Source: Avena insularis
Taxonomy: Eukaryota; Streptophyta; Magnoliopsida; Poales; Poaceae
Direction of reading: 5' to 3'
NCBI GenBank assembly: GCA_023614405.1
Contig: CM042694.1
Location: 132,375,711 to 132,439,710, forward strand
Length of the DNA stretch: 64,000 bases
Part shown: piece after piece, positions 48,361 to 59,829 of the stretch
How the letters are laid out: every line of letters starts with the position of its first letter
Numbering within the stretch: the first letter of the stretch is position 1
The notes under the pieces: generated by a model
What the model was told of the DNA's origin: nothing
The model's database searches: none
Seen by the model: only the letters and a program-made list of their open reading frames with translations
Made by a program: the position numbers and the translations under genes

Positions 48361-49388
48361 AGCTTACACTAAGCTAGGAACCACTACATGTCCCATCATA
48401 CGTACTCGAAGAAACGAGAATGCTTCAACGTGTCAAAGTGTTGGTCGGGCTGCGCCCTTGATTTGTTGCCTGGGACGCGTCTCTTGTTTCATTGTTGCCT
48501 GTCGGCCTCTAGGTCAGCACCATACATGTAAAATTCATACGACAAACCAGGAAATTTGGGATCCTTAATTTTGGCAATCCAATTACGAAGGGAATCTTCC
48601 ACCAACATAAACTAGCTAATTAGTACAACATTACATACACTCTCATAGTAGGATCATCACAAGAGGATTAAGATTTGATATCTCACCGGTGAATCTTGTC
48701 CGATGACAGGTTCAGTAGTATGCTAGTAAAGATGCGGCTTGGACAAAAAAGATATGAGCACTTCCTATGCGGTGTTGGTCGGCGATGGCCTAATCATTGT
48801 CTCGGGTGACCTCTTTACTACAACCTGATTGAAACTAGCGAACAAGACCAACGACCAAAACCTCACCTCGTACCACGGCAATTCGCACGCCGCCGACCTG
48901 ACCGGCCTGACGGACAGGAGCAAGTTCGTGCTATGCCCGTCAATTTGGGCGACGAACAGCTTGCCCTCCATGCCGATGCCGATGACCTCAGCTCTAAGCG
49001 AGTCGGGTGCATGAACCGACACAGACGGGCTCCATTTTTTGGGGCTGTATCTAGGCACTGTCATCGAGTGGGCAGATATGAGGTGCTCGACGAACACTTT
49101 CTTGACACCGATGAACTCGCATCCTGGCTCCGTGCAGACACACCGGTGGTAGTTGCACGCGATCTTGTGGTCGTATATGTCCTCATAAGAGACCAAAGTC
49201 CAGCAGATGTTGTTCGGGCATCTACTACCTTTTCCGCCAGTGACTTGGCGGTACAGCTCCTTGGAGCATGCGGCCAGCCGGACGGAGTTGGTAGTGTCTA
49301 GACGCTTAGCTATTTTGTTTAAGACATCGTCGCCGACCTTCGTCCAGACGTTGTTCAGCCGGTTGTGCCTCGAATCCGTAGCCATCAC
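48361..49388 (-). pseudogene. F-box-like / SIAH-type zinc-finger gene relic, copy 1
   Basis: Open for 207 codons from ATG 49388. Residues 18-49 (DDVLNKIAKRL, then RLAACSKELYRQV) resemble an F-box. Residues 57-107 fit a SIAH/SINA-type zinc finger: C57-x4-C62-x11-H74-x3-C78, then C83-x-C85-x4-C90-x11-H102-x4-H107. Residues 110-180 match copy 2. The frame stops at 48765, before a donor GTGAGA (48686) and acceptor (48596) that bound a 91-bp intron conserved in copy 2. At least two stops lie between 48765 and the intron, so the C-terminal part is lost. Plant SINA-like proteins usually have a RING at the N-terminus and act in ubiquitin ligases; the F-box-like start is unusual. Function here is inference. 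Confidence 0.68.
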
Positions 49389-50278
49389 ATCCGAATGATT
49401 GGGGGCAAGGGCGGATCTATGTATGACTGTTGGGCTTATTTGGAGGAGAGGGGTGGCGGCCTGGAAGGATCGATGCTGTGGGTGAGATGGAGAGAAAAAT
49501 GTGTGAAGTGCGCGCTAGAGAAGATCCAAATGCGGCCTCTCAGAGTTGGGAATGGCTGGGTTTTGTCGTGCTCCTATGGTTGTCTTCTACTGGGCGTACT
49601 GCATCGAGCATGCTGACTAGAGTTATGGAGTAGGGAGTACTATAGGTGCTCTAGACTGGCATGCTGCCATGGCGTGTTCTCTCATCACATCTCAGTTATT
49701 AGAACTGAGAGATGATTTATTTACTGGTTCCATTTTTATACTAGTCCCTCCAGTTCATATTCTAATGGCCTAAACTTTGTCTAGATTCACATCAGTTAGA
49801 CAGAGTAGTTGTAAGTTGAGTCACTTATGTTTTTCGGTACTTCATAGTACGTATAGAAATACCAAGATGCTGAACCTCATATGAACTTTCTAGAAAGGTA
49901 CCCCTTTGCAAAGATTGTCAAGCCTACTAAAATTGCTGAAACTTCTAGAAAGGCAAGAACCCACGGCCTAAATTGCATCATGCTTGGTGAAATAACGACA
50001 GGTTCCCAGTTCATATTCAGTAGAATTTCAAAGTGACCGATTCAGCAATACAGACTCTGAAATTCAATAGCAGGACAACGAGAATCAATTCTTATTTCGG
50101 CACTAAAAACCTTGGTGCGGGATCAGTCGCTTTTCTCCGAACACACTCGAGCATCAGAGCAAGCAAAACTGACCATCAAGCATGCTTTCCTGTGCATACT
50201 TTCTACTCACATAAATGACCGTATGACCCACATATGCAAACCAAAATGCCCCAAGCCTCATCTAGATTGTGACAAGGC
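49389..50278. other. Upstream flank of copy 1 and start of second duplicated segment
   Basis: No supported ORF. 49995-50278 repeats 47760-48060. A short 'ctccagttcatattctaatg' stretch near 49750 is only weakly like a Stowaway-type MITE end. Confidence 0.55.
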
Positions 50279-50975
50279 CATGTTTCAAAAGAACAATAAG
50301 ACCATCTACTTCCCTTGATCTAAAAAAGTATCAATATGTCACTATTAGTTCTACAAGATACTTTAGTAATGTAATAAAAATGACAGAACATTTGATAAAT
50401 TCACTACCATTTGAAAGATTCGGGAGCACTGAATAAAACAGAAAAATATCAATAGATTCCAAACACATAATCAGCGGCACTTGACAGATTCAACAGCATT
50501 TCAAAGTGACCGATTTAGCAGTACAGATAATGACCAAAAGTATTGATAGATTTAACAATGTAGACACTGAAATCTAATAGATGTAGCAAGGCCATAATTC
50601 AAAAGGACAGAGAGAACATATTCTGGCCATGTTCCAAAAGAAGAGCAAGACCATCTACTGGTCTTGATCTAAACAAGTACCAATACATCACTATTAGTTC
50701 TAAAAATACTTTAGTAATAGAAACGATAGAACATTCGATAGATTCAATGGCACTTGAAAGATTCAGCAGTACTGAATAAGACAGAAAAATATCATCAGAT
50801 TCCCAGTTCATAATAAGAGGCACTTGACAAATTTAGCACCATTTCAAAGTGACCGATTTAGCAGTACAGATAATGACCAAAGGAATTGACAGATTCAGCA
50901 ATGCATACATTGAAATTCGGTAGATGTAGCAAGGCCATGATTCAAAAGGAAAGATAGACCTTATTCTGCACTAGA
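50279..50975. repeat. Two tandem units of about 349 bp
   Basis: Both units begin 'catgttt(c)caaaagaa' and share 'gaccatctact', 'tcactattagttct', 'gaaagattc', and 'tttcaaagtgaccgatttag'. First unit about 50279-50627, second about 50628-50975. A single related unit lies at 48120-48290. Confidence 0.85.
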
Positions 50976-51170
50976 TCCGTCAGTCTGTAGAAGTACAGTA
51001 CATAGGTATTACTCCTACTACAAAATAGATTAGCAGTAGCAGAAATTCATACAAAATACTCAAAACTACCTTAAGCTAGGAACCACATGTCCCAAAATGG
51101 TAAGAAAAATCCGGTCGAGGACTACATGTGTTCAAGAAGATAAAGATGGGTTAATCGCTAAGAAATAGGG

Positions 51171-51344
51171 ATGCAGAAGTGGGACAAATGGGACAGGTGG
51201 GATCCTTAATTTTAGACCCATAGACTAACTCTAAACTAAGTGGGAGAAGTGGGACAAGTATGATTTAACAAATCTCACTTATCCCGCTTATCTCACTTAG
51301 TTTAGAGTTAGTTTAGAAGTCTCCCACATATCCCACCTCTACAT
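51171..51344. mobile_element. Foldback MITE-like inverted repeat, about 174 bp
   Basis: Two arms of about 80 bp pair across a short centre near 51263-51270. The ends are ATGCAGAAGTGGGA and, inverted, ATGTAGAGGTGGGA; inside, 'actaactctaaactaagtg' pairs with its complement. It lies in the last coding part of copy 2 and replaces its C-terminus. No transposase; target duplication not clear. Confidence 0.85.
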
Positions 51345-52410
51345 CTATGGTAAAAATCTTGCCGATACGAAGCTTGTATTCCGTGGTGAACTCTGATGGT
51401 CGATCCCGACGACGAGCGACCAGATTAGACCGACAAACCGACAAAGAGCAAGTGGCTTTAGAATTCGCATAGAATACCTTCTCATACAAGCCATTTGGAT
51501 GTGCAGAGCTCAACTTCACCATGAACTATGGTGACACGCGCGCCGCCGGCCTGACGCACATGGCAGATATCAAGATGACATCGTCGCGCCCATTGAATAG
51601 CACGCAGAACACCGTGTCATCGAACCCGGTTATCTCGATATCTACATTTTGTGAGCCTAGTGTCGGCACCGGCTTAGAGATGTACCTGCCTTTCCTACCA
51701 TAGTGTAAAATGCGCAACCTCATGGCGTGGGATTCTCTGAGGTGGGAGTGGAGCACAAACGGAATTGCGGCAAACTGGTAGCCAGGCACCACGTAGTTCC
51801 ATTGGACTGCATCAACGAGCATTGAACATGAAGACATATTGGCTGGACAGCCCATAACAATTGGGTCTGTCACCAACATAAAGTAATTAATTAGTACGAA
51901 ATTACATATATTCATATTAGGATGATCACAAGAAGATTTATATGTGTTAACTCACTCTTGGTTGATATTCTTGTAATCTAGGGGGAATTCCGACAACATC
52001 TTGAGAAGCTCGCAAGTAACGCCTCAGTTTTGACATGTACGACATGAGCCCTTTTAGCGTGACTTCAGTCAACAAAGGCCTGCTCGTCTGCTCAGATGTC
52101 GCTGCCATTTCGACCGAATGGAGCTTATTCCATGACTACAGCGACCATAACATCACCTTGTACCGTGGCGATTCGCACACCGCCGACCTGACATACCTGA
52201 CGGATAGGAAGATGTCCGTGGTGTACCCTCCAATTAGGGTGGCAAACTCCATGCCCTCTTTCCCGATGCCGATGATCTCTGGTGCGTGCACCTGGTTAGT
52301 GAGGTACCAATACTTGTTGGAGTAGGTCACTTGGGGCAAATAGTACATCTTTTGGGCAAGTTTCAAGTGGTCAAAGGGCTCGTGCAAAGTCAATGGATGG
52401 TTGACAAACT
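51345..52410 (-). pseudogene. SINA-like gene relic, copy 2, truncated at both ends
   Basis: Exon 1 (52410-51956) keeps VHAPEIIGIGKEGMEF and IFLSVRYVRSAVCESPRYKV, which align with copy 1 (VHAPDSLRAEVIGIGMEGKL, LLLSVRPVRSAACELPWYEV). The zinc-finger ligands are mostly gone. A stop follows at YKVMLWSL. An 89-bp intron (51955-51867; GTGAGT donor, GACAG acceptor) matches that of copy 1. Exon 2 shows FAAIPFVLHSHLRESHAMRL, NVDIEITGFDDTVFCVLFNG and, past one in-frame TAG at 51526-51528, VKLSSAHPNGLYEKVFYANS. It then enters the MITE. The 5' side is cut by a copia LTR at 52411. Similarity of exon 2 to SINA C-terminal domains is weak. Confidence 0.65.
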
Positions 52411-54120
52411 TGAAGGGAATATGCCCAAGAGGCAATAATAAAGTGGTTATTATCTTATTCCATGTTTATGATAAATGTTTATTTTGCATGCTATAATTGT
52501 ATTGATCGGAAACGTCAATACATGTGTGTTTAATAAACAAAAAGGGTTCCTAGTTATGCCTCTCTTATAGACTAGCTTGTTGATTAACAAGATGATCAAG
52601 GTTTCCTGATCATGGACATTGGATGTTGTTAATAACAAGGTCACAATATTTGTAAAATGATGTGATGAACATTCATCCTAAGTATAGCATTACGATCAAG
52701 CCATTATGTTTATATTTCTATAACATCATACGAAGTAATCTTTATCCTTAGACCATGAGATCATATTAATTGCTAACACCGGAAGAGTATCTTGATAACA
52801 TCAAACGTCACACCATAACAGGGTGACTATAAAGATGGGTTCGATTACTGAAGGTGTTATGTTGAGGCTCATGGATCAAGAGTGGAATTTGTCAATCCCG
52901 ATGACGGATAGATATACTCTGGGCCCTCTCGGTGATATCACATTAAGATAGCTTGCAAGCAAGTGATGTGATCACTAGAATGTTATATCATGGGAACGAG
53001 AAAAGAGTGCATGTCGGTAACGAGATCAAACTAGGTATTTGGATACTGATGATCGAATATCGGACATGTATTATATCATGAGACAAAGGGATTAAATTAC
53101 AAGCGTTAAAGGTTCTCATGATCACATAAGTCATCGTTGAATATGCAGGAGTCAGTATGGATCTCCAGGTCCCGCTTCTGACTATTGATCTAAGAGGAGT
53201 CTCAATCATGTCTGCATTATTCGCGAACCGTAGGGTGACACACTTAAGAGTTACCGGAAACCATTTTGGAGAACATATGTTTCAGACGAAAGAATTGCAA
53301 AGCACAGGAATTGTTTCGATAGAAACTGGAAATTGTTTCAGGTGAAATTGCAGAAAGTGGTTCTGCATGTGATATTGAAATATTGCAAGGGGTTATATGT
53401 GAATGTTTGTTAATTAAAGTAATTAACAAAATTCTGAATAAATTTAATAAAAGAGTTTTATTAAATGAGAGAGCATTAAACTTAGAGAATTTTAATGCAT
53501 TTAAAGTGGAGACTTTAAAAGGGAATGTGAAGAGGCATTTTAATTTGGAGGGAGTTACCACCACATGAATGGAGGAGGTGAGGGGTCACCTCCATGAGGC
53601 GCCGGCCATGGAGGGGGTACCCCCCTCCTCCTATAAAAGGCCCTCCTCTTCCTCCTTCTTCCTCACACCTCCTCGTGAAGGATCTCTCTCCCCCTCTAGT
53701 TATTCTCCATGGTCTCGGATTAGCGAGATACATGTTCCTAGTTGCTTTATCTGGAATGGAGTTGCTGCTTCCGCTGCTTTGCTGGAGCGAGGGACGGAGG
53801 TTGTCAGGGTACTGGACGTGTGTGCGATCACGGATGCTCCACTGCTTTGCGGTGCTGGACTTGGTGGTGCTGGACTTGCTGGAGCTAGATCTGATGGACG
53901 TGCTGGAGCCGGACCTGCTGGACTTCATCATGATCTTGAGATCGGCAAGCGTACGACTACATCATCCACGAGTTCCTACTCGTTAACAAAACTCGTTGTC
54001 TTCGAGGATAAGTTCTCCATGGATGTATATCCACCCGTTGCTCTGTATCTAGTAGATAGATCTTGGCATATAGTTCTCATCGTAGGAATTTTTCTGTTTT
54101 CTATGCTGCGAACCCCAACA
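52411..54120 (+). repeat. 5' LTR of plus-strand copia element
   Basis: Starts TGAAGGGAATATGCCC, a changed form of TGTTGGAAATATGCCC, and ends GCTGCGAACCCCAACA. TATA box CTATAAAAGG at 53631-53640. Related to but clearly diverged from the LTRs of the two minus-strand elements. Confidence 0.9.
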
Positions 54121-54121
54121 G

Positions 54122-54134
54122 TGGTATCAGAGCC
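54122..54134 (+). other. Primer-binding site for initiator tRNA-Met
   Basis: TGGTATCAGAGCC, one base after the LTR end. Confidence 0.93.
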
Positions 54135-54358
54135 TGATCTATGCGTAGGTGCTTTGCACGGGTAGTACACATATGTTTATATGTGGGCGATGATGATTAT
54201 GTTATTGCATCTTCTATGTATTTTGGATCTTGGTGGCATAGTGGGATGAAGCGGTCCGGACCAACCTTACATGTCATCGTACATGAGACCGGTTCCACGA
54301 CTGACATGCAACTTGTTTTGCATAAGTGGCTGACGGGTGTCTGTCTCTCCTACTATAG

Positions 54359-57300
54359 TCAACTAGATGATACCCCGCGCGTTGCTGCGGGATTCATAGG
54401 TATGCAATTTTGATTGATGAAAGTGAAAATAATACCGATATATACATAAGGAGAGATTGTTGATAATAGTAGTGCCACGTGCAAAATTATGATTGTTGTA
54501 ACAACTCCAAGAAGATGATTTAATCATACAAAATAAAATACATCATATTTTGACTAACGATTGAATTGCACCATTTGGGCATTCAACATGAATAAATGAA
54601 ACAACATAGTAAGAACAATGGTGCTTTATCACTACCTCCATTTACAATAGCACATCAGTGTAATTGGGCAATGAAAAAAAGAACAATTAATCTCACACTT
54701 CTACCATCCAAACGATATAGCAATATGGTCTCGCCACATATCACCACGACACCGTGTGACTATGTAAGTCAAATCAATAGCATTGTCAGAATTAATACCA
54801 TGAAAGTAAGCATGTAAGAGGGTATCAAGAAAGTACCCGCATCTTAACCAAATATTTATAAATGTATCTACTTTTACTGCAAAAGATGTTCACCGTAGCT
54901 CAGATAATCTCATCTTGCGAAAGAACTGAGCAAATTAAACACCTCTAATCAATGGCTTGTGCAATGCCTTTGATGTAGCATTTGACATCATAAGAGCAAC
55001 ACAAACATACTGAAACGGTTGAGTGTTTCTGATGAGATATAAAAGACATATGAGATTGATATTTACTACAATTGGAAATGTAATTATTGTCTCGACTGCC
55101 TTAAGATGACTATATGGGCATAAAATAGAGGAGCGCATGCTGTTATATAAATTGGTTACCTTAATTCCATGTGTAGATATATCTAGCAGTCAAATAACGT
55201 GCATGTGTACAGATAGCAGTGTGCGACGAAGAACTGCACCCACTTGTGGAGGTTTGACATTACGTAAAGAGCCTAAAAAGTTAAAAAAGAATTACATGCA
55301 TCTACAAGCAATCTATCAAATGATTATGGGGATCAAAAAGACAAAAGAGATGTTACCGTTAGATCTAAAGCCAAGAATATTTTTTATCTGAACAAAAGCA
55401 CTACAGTAATTAGAAATTATAAGGTAGGTCATCTTTTGAGTTAAGAGAAAGAAATGGTTTACCCTGAGTATTGAGTTTTTATTTTTTTAGTACATGACGG
55501 CATGACGCTTATTAGAAAGTAATTTAGCTGGATTCGGAAAAGCTTCCTGCTTTCGCACACTTAATATTCCTTTTATCATCGTCTTCCTGCAACAAAAAAA
55601 GTAGGAGTATACATAATGAGATCTGCAGCAGCCGTATGCATTCAAGTGTTTACTGGAATCAGTCGATATTCGTACTTGCACATGTGTATTAACTCAATCA
55701 AACTAATGTCTACTCAAGCCACTACGATTTCAGATTATACTTCTAGAGCAGACGGTATGTAGCAAATTTAGCTAGATTCCATTGTAGTGGAGGCATTCAG
55801 TGGTGAATGAACACAATAAGAGAGACACACCCAATCGATCAACACTCTAACACCAGGGTATGGTGGCGGTAAAGCAGCATGACATTACAGGGGACCGAGA
55901 TTGACGGTTCGAGGGAATCTTGTCTAGACTAACCTGGTCAGGTAAGGGGATTGAAATGGCATCGAGCACCGCCTAGGGAAAGAGATTTGTCCCATCCAGC
56001 ACATGCGAGCAATGAGCGACCAGGCTACAAACGTCCTGTGTAGCACGGTGTTGAGAGAAATATTATTGAAATGGTGGATAAGAGGAGGGGGTGTCTCACC
56101 GGCGGTGGTTGAGGATCCAATCGGAGAACAGACTGACACTGTCAACAAAGTCCGGCCTGGCATGGACAACTGATGATGCAAAGGGGCCAGCTCCGCGCCT
56201 CCGCGGCTTAAAAAGCGAGAGCAGCTAGAGCTAATGGATCGTTCGGTTACTCCTGTGTGGGCAATATGAAGAGGCATGGAGAGGAAATCCATCAGTTCCT
56301 TCTAATTTGTTGCATCGGCAGAAACGGAAGAGGCGAAAAATTTGAAGACGAACGGTTCTATGGAAAATGAGGAGACTGCGTTTTGTGTGGAGAAAATAAA
56401 TCCGAAAAAATATACGTGATTTCATGATGAGGTGGCATTTTGGTGTTGTGGTGTCAGATTTGCTTAGGTGGCAGTCTACTATTGCTTAGAGATGATTGAT
56501 GAGGTGGATAGCTTGCATGTCAAGAGAAATAAACTGTAAGATCCCTCCTTTGTAAAGGAGAAGATCCCTGTGATTGCAATGCTAGTCCCTGGATCAATGC
56601 TAGCATCCACAGTTTAAGATGAAGTACACAGATACAAAGGTCGTTTATTACAGTTATTCCAGAGATAAAACATAGTCTTTTACAACTCAGGGCCAAAGGC
56701 CCAATACAATAGTTTATGGAATAAGTAAATAAACATAAGTCTTCATCTTCATGTGCCACAGGAAAGCATGTTGAGTGTAGACTCATGACTCCTAATCATC
56801 ATCGGAGTAACCTGCAACATTACAAGTTACATCCACATAGGGTCAATACTTTGGAATAGTATTGGCAAGTGATACCTTAGTATATATTAAGTGGTCTATA
56901 ATACTATATGCATTTGGCTAAGTGGAGTTTAGGCTTGCATTGATCAAAATAGATTTTTCCTTAACATTTGAAAACACTAAGTTTTTGCTTGGCAGAAAAC
57001 TTTCCCAAGGCATCTACCAATCAAAGACTGAAGATCCTTTCCAAGGCATCTACCAATCAAAGACTGAAGATCCTTTAACCCTTGTTCACCCACAAGTTTT
57101 ATTTAGAAATTGGAGTGATGAGATTCTTGAAGCTTCCATGTCTTGATGCTCAAATTGTCCTTTACCAGGGACATGGCTAAGTACTTAGGTTTTACACTCT
57201 GCAGAGGTGGTGCACTTTCCCCACAAGACTTGGTTTCCCAAGACAAGATCCTTCAGAAGCCTTTCCTTAGTCAAATGGACGCGCTCTAACCTATCATTCC

Positions 57301-59829
57301 CACTACCACCAACTGTCCAAGAGACTAAGTTCTAGCAACCTAAGATCATGGCAGAGCCCATAATGCCAAGTGGTTGCACTTGAAGCTTCTCAACATTTGA
57401 CATCTTAAATCTCTTTGTTTCCTGGGTGGCCATCCACAAGTGAGATACACTAAGGTAAACCATAAACATGGGCCTTGTGAACCACTCAACCAAAAACCAC
57501 CAAGCAAGTCCCATTCCACCCAGGAGATTCATTAACTTAGTTGTTTTGTTAAATAAAACACAAGTCCTCAGACTTAGAATAATTTTTTTCCATAGTGTGA
57601 ATATATAAACCACCCTTGTTTTCTAGTAGCTAGGCTAAGCATGGCATGGTAACTTATCCTTAGGGAATTTTCCTAGCAACTCTACCATTCTAATCTACAT
57701 AGGATTTCCCATCATCATTTGACAAAAGTAGCATGCAAGTCTTAGTAAAATATATCTAATGCAGTAAAAATATAGGAATGGAATATTCATGAAGATATCA
57801 CTTGCCTTGGTAATGTGGAGAGTAGCACTCGTCACAATCACAATCACTAGCAAAATCTACACACAAAGTTGTAGCACACAATTACACACAAATATATACA
57901 AACAAAAATAATATGAATGCATGCATGCATGAATTTACTAAGTGGTGATTTTTGAAAACTCTAACAAGCAAGTGTAAGTTTACAGAAACTTAGCAAGTCA
58001 CAAGTTTGCCCACTAAACATATTTAACCCTAAAACAAAATACTAAACTAAATCTATACTCAAAATAGCCTTAAACAAGTTTCTACAAATAAAGTCATTCT
58101 AATGGTTACTATTTGCTAAACACATTGGATAGGCAGAAAGGTCTTGTTTTACTGAATCCAACGGTATAAAGTTTGCAAAATTCTAACGTGGCATTCAAAA
58201 GTTATAGGCATTTGAAAACTGGATCAAATTCTGGTTTTAAATTCTGTTTTTTGAATTCAACTTAGCCACGCGTCGCAACCTCACTAGTGCGTACCGGTTC
58301 GCACTGGATCGGCTCTACGGACCGCACGATTTAAATGAGATCTGGTGGCTCAGACGGGCGCATACCCCTTCGTTTAAAATTCTATCCTAGCCTTACGATA
58401 CAGATCCAACGGTCTAAATCATCGTGCCAAAATCTGGCGGCGCTTATCGGCTCTTGCCTGGGCAGCGGCGAGACGATACGATGGCGCCGGCGATACAAAT
58501 CGCTAGGAGGATAGGGAAGATACTCACCGAGACCGCAAGGACGTGGGGGTGCTCGACGTGTGGTCAGCTCGGCAAGGGGTGCTCAGGGTTGCGGTAGATT
58601 TCTCGCCGGAGTTGGATCTGGCAACGGTGGTTCTGTTCGAGGTCGGAGGCGACGTTGTAGATCACTAGGATGCAAATGGGAGGTGTGGTTAGATGCAGAA
58701 GATCACGGAGATCATGCGTGCGTGAATGACAAGGTTCGGGGCGGTCTGGACTTACCACTAGAGCTCGCCGGAGTTCGTGCAGAAGACGATGGCGGCCAGT
58801 CGTCGATGTTGCCGAAGCTACGGTTCATGCGAGGGTAAACGGAGTGTGTTAGAAGAAGCGCAAAGTCTCACTGAATCAGATAGCAAGAACGAGAGGCAGA
58901 GGAGAGCTCGGAACTCACCGGAATTTGCCGGCGCAGTCGTCGGAGACGGCGGGGACTCTGAAGGCAATACGCAGCCTGGTGGCACTCTGGGTTTGGGGTT
59001 TGAGGGAAAAGGGAGAGGGGGCAGAGGGGGTTTATATAACCTAGTCACGAGCGAGAATCACTCGGGCATTGATTCGAATTGAAGTCGTGAATTAAACACA
59101 GAAAACTGCCGCGTTGATTTGGGGATGAACTGGTCGTGCGGGTGGAGACGACGATGCTCATGTGGGCCGCGGTTGTCAGCGATAGAGATAAAAGCGAGTG
59201 GGTCCCTTCTGTCAGTGAGCTGGTGGGTGTGCTCACGCGTGAGAGAAGAAAAGGAAAATCCCCGGGTGGGCTTGATGGGCCTGTTTCACTGCTGGGCCAG
59301 ATTTCAGCCGCGCGGCCTTTTTCCTTTGAATGCTTCTTTTCTTTTTCTAAATATATTTTCTGGAATGATTTTGATATGAATTCAAATCCTTTTGAATTCA
59401 AACAAATCTGGGGATCTTTGCAGGGTTCTGTGGTTTCAAAAACCAGTTATTTAACAAGTGGTCACCATGCAAGGGCTTGGTCAAGCTTGGGTTTCAAACA
59501 AATAGGGACTATGCCTCTAGTTTGCAAATGTTTGAAATAGGGGTTTTGAAATTATTTCCAAGTTGAAAACTTTGGTTAAACCATTACACCTAACCTTTCC
59601 AACAATGGAGGCAAGCAAACAAGTCCCTAAACAATCAAGTCTCAAAGGGTGATGGCCATTTGAGTAAAATTTGCTCACATGAAATCATAGCACAAACTTC
59701 TGCTTCTAAATGATTTTGAGAAAAACCCTAAATGAATGAAGGATGCAATGATGATATGAATGAGTTTTGAAATATGATTTTAGGGATGTTACATAAACTT
59801 AGTGGGGATCACCTATTTAGTTATTATAG
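54359..59829. mobile_element. Unclassified non-autonomous DNA element, split by a solo LTR
   Basis: The copia leader is interrupted after CTACTATAG (54358) and resumes with ATATCTGATTTAC at 59830, as judged from the collinear leader at about 20650-20660. The insert begins TCAACTAGATGATACCCC, then GCGCGTTGCTGCGGG. After removing the solo LTR it ends TCACCTATTTAGTTATTATAG. The two ends are loosely inverted (TCAACTAGATGATACCCC against TAACTAAATAGGTGATCCCC). A possible duplication is TATAG. It could be a TIR element or a Helitron-like element with a 5' TC; no transposase or helicase is visible. The body 54430-56500 is AT-rich with no supported ORF. Confidence 0.6.
56533..59791 (-). mobile_element. 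Solo LTR, about 3.26 kb, TSD TAAAC
   Basis: Plus-strand edges TGTAAGATCC and GGATGTTACA form a short inverted repeat. TAAAC duplications are at 56528-56532 and 59792-59796. On the minus strand a TATATAAACCCCC box at about 59025-59040 is followed by a C-rich leader with splice-donor-like GGTGAGTT, which suggests minus orientation. The GC-rich part (58260-59300) gives long ORFs on both strands without any domain. Family not recognised. Confidence 0.85.

Noticed and set aside
49735..49880. Possible Stowaway-type MITE (tccctccagttcatattct)
   Set aside because: Only one weak end resembles Stowaway; I could not find the matching inverted end and TA duplication.
54122..54134. tRNA-Met 3' end sequence, also at 24013-24024
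   Set aside because: Only 12-13 bases next to an LTR: primer-binding sites, not tRNA genes.
58560..59540. GC-rich ORFs that look like a small gene
   Set aside because: They are inside the solo LTR 56533-59791, open on both strands, with no recognisable domain; more likely LTR leader sequence.
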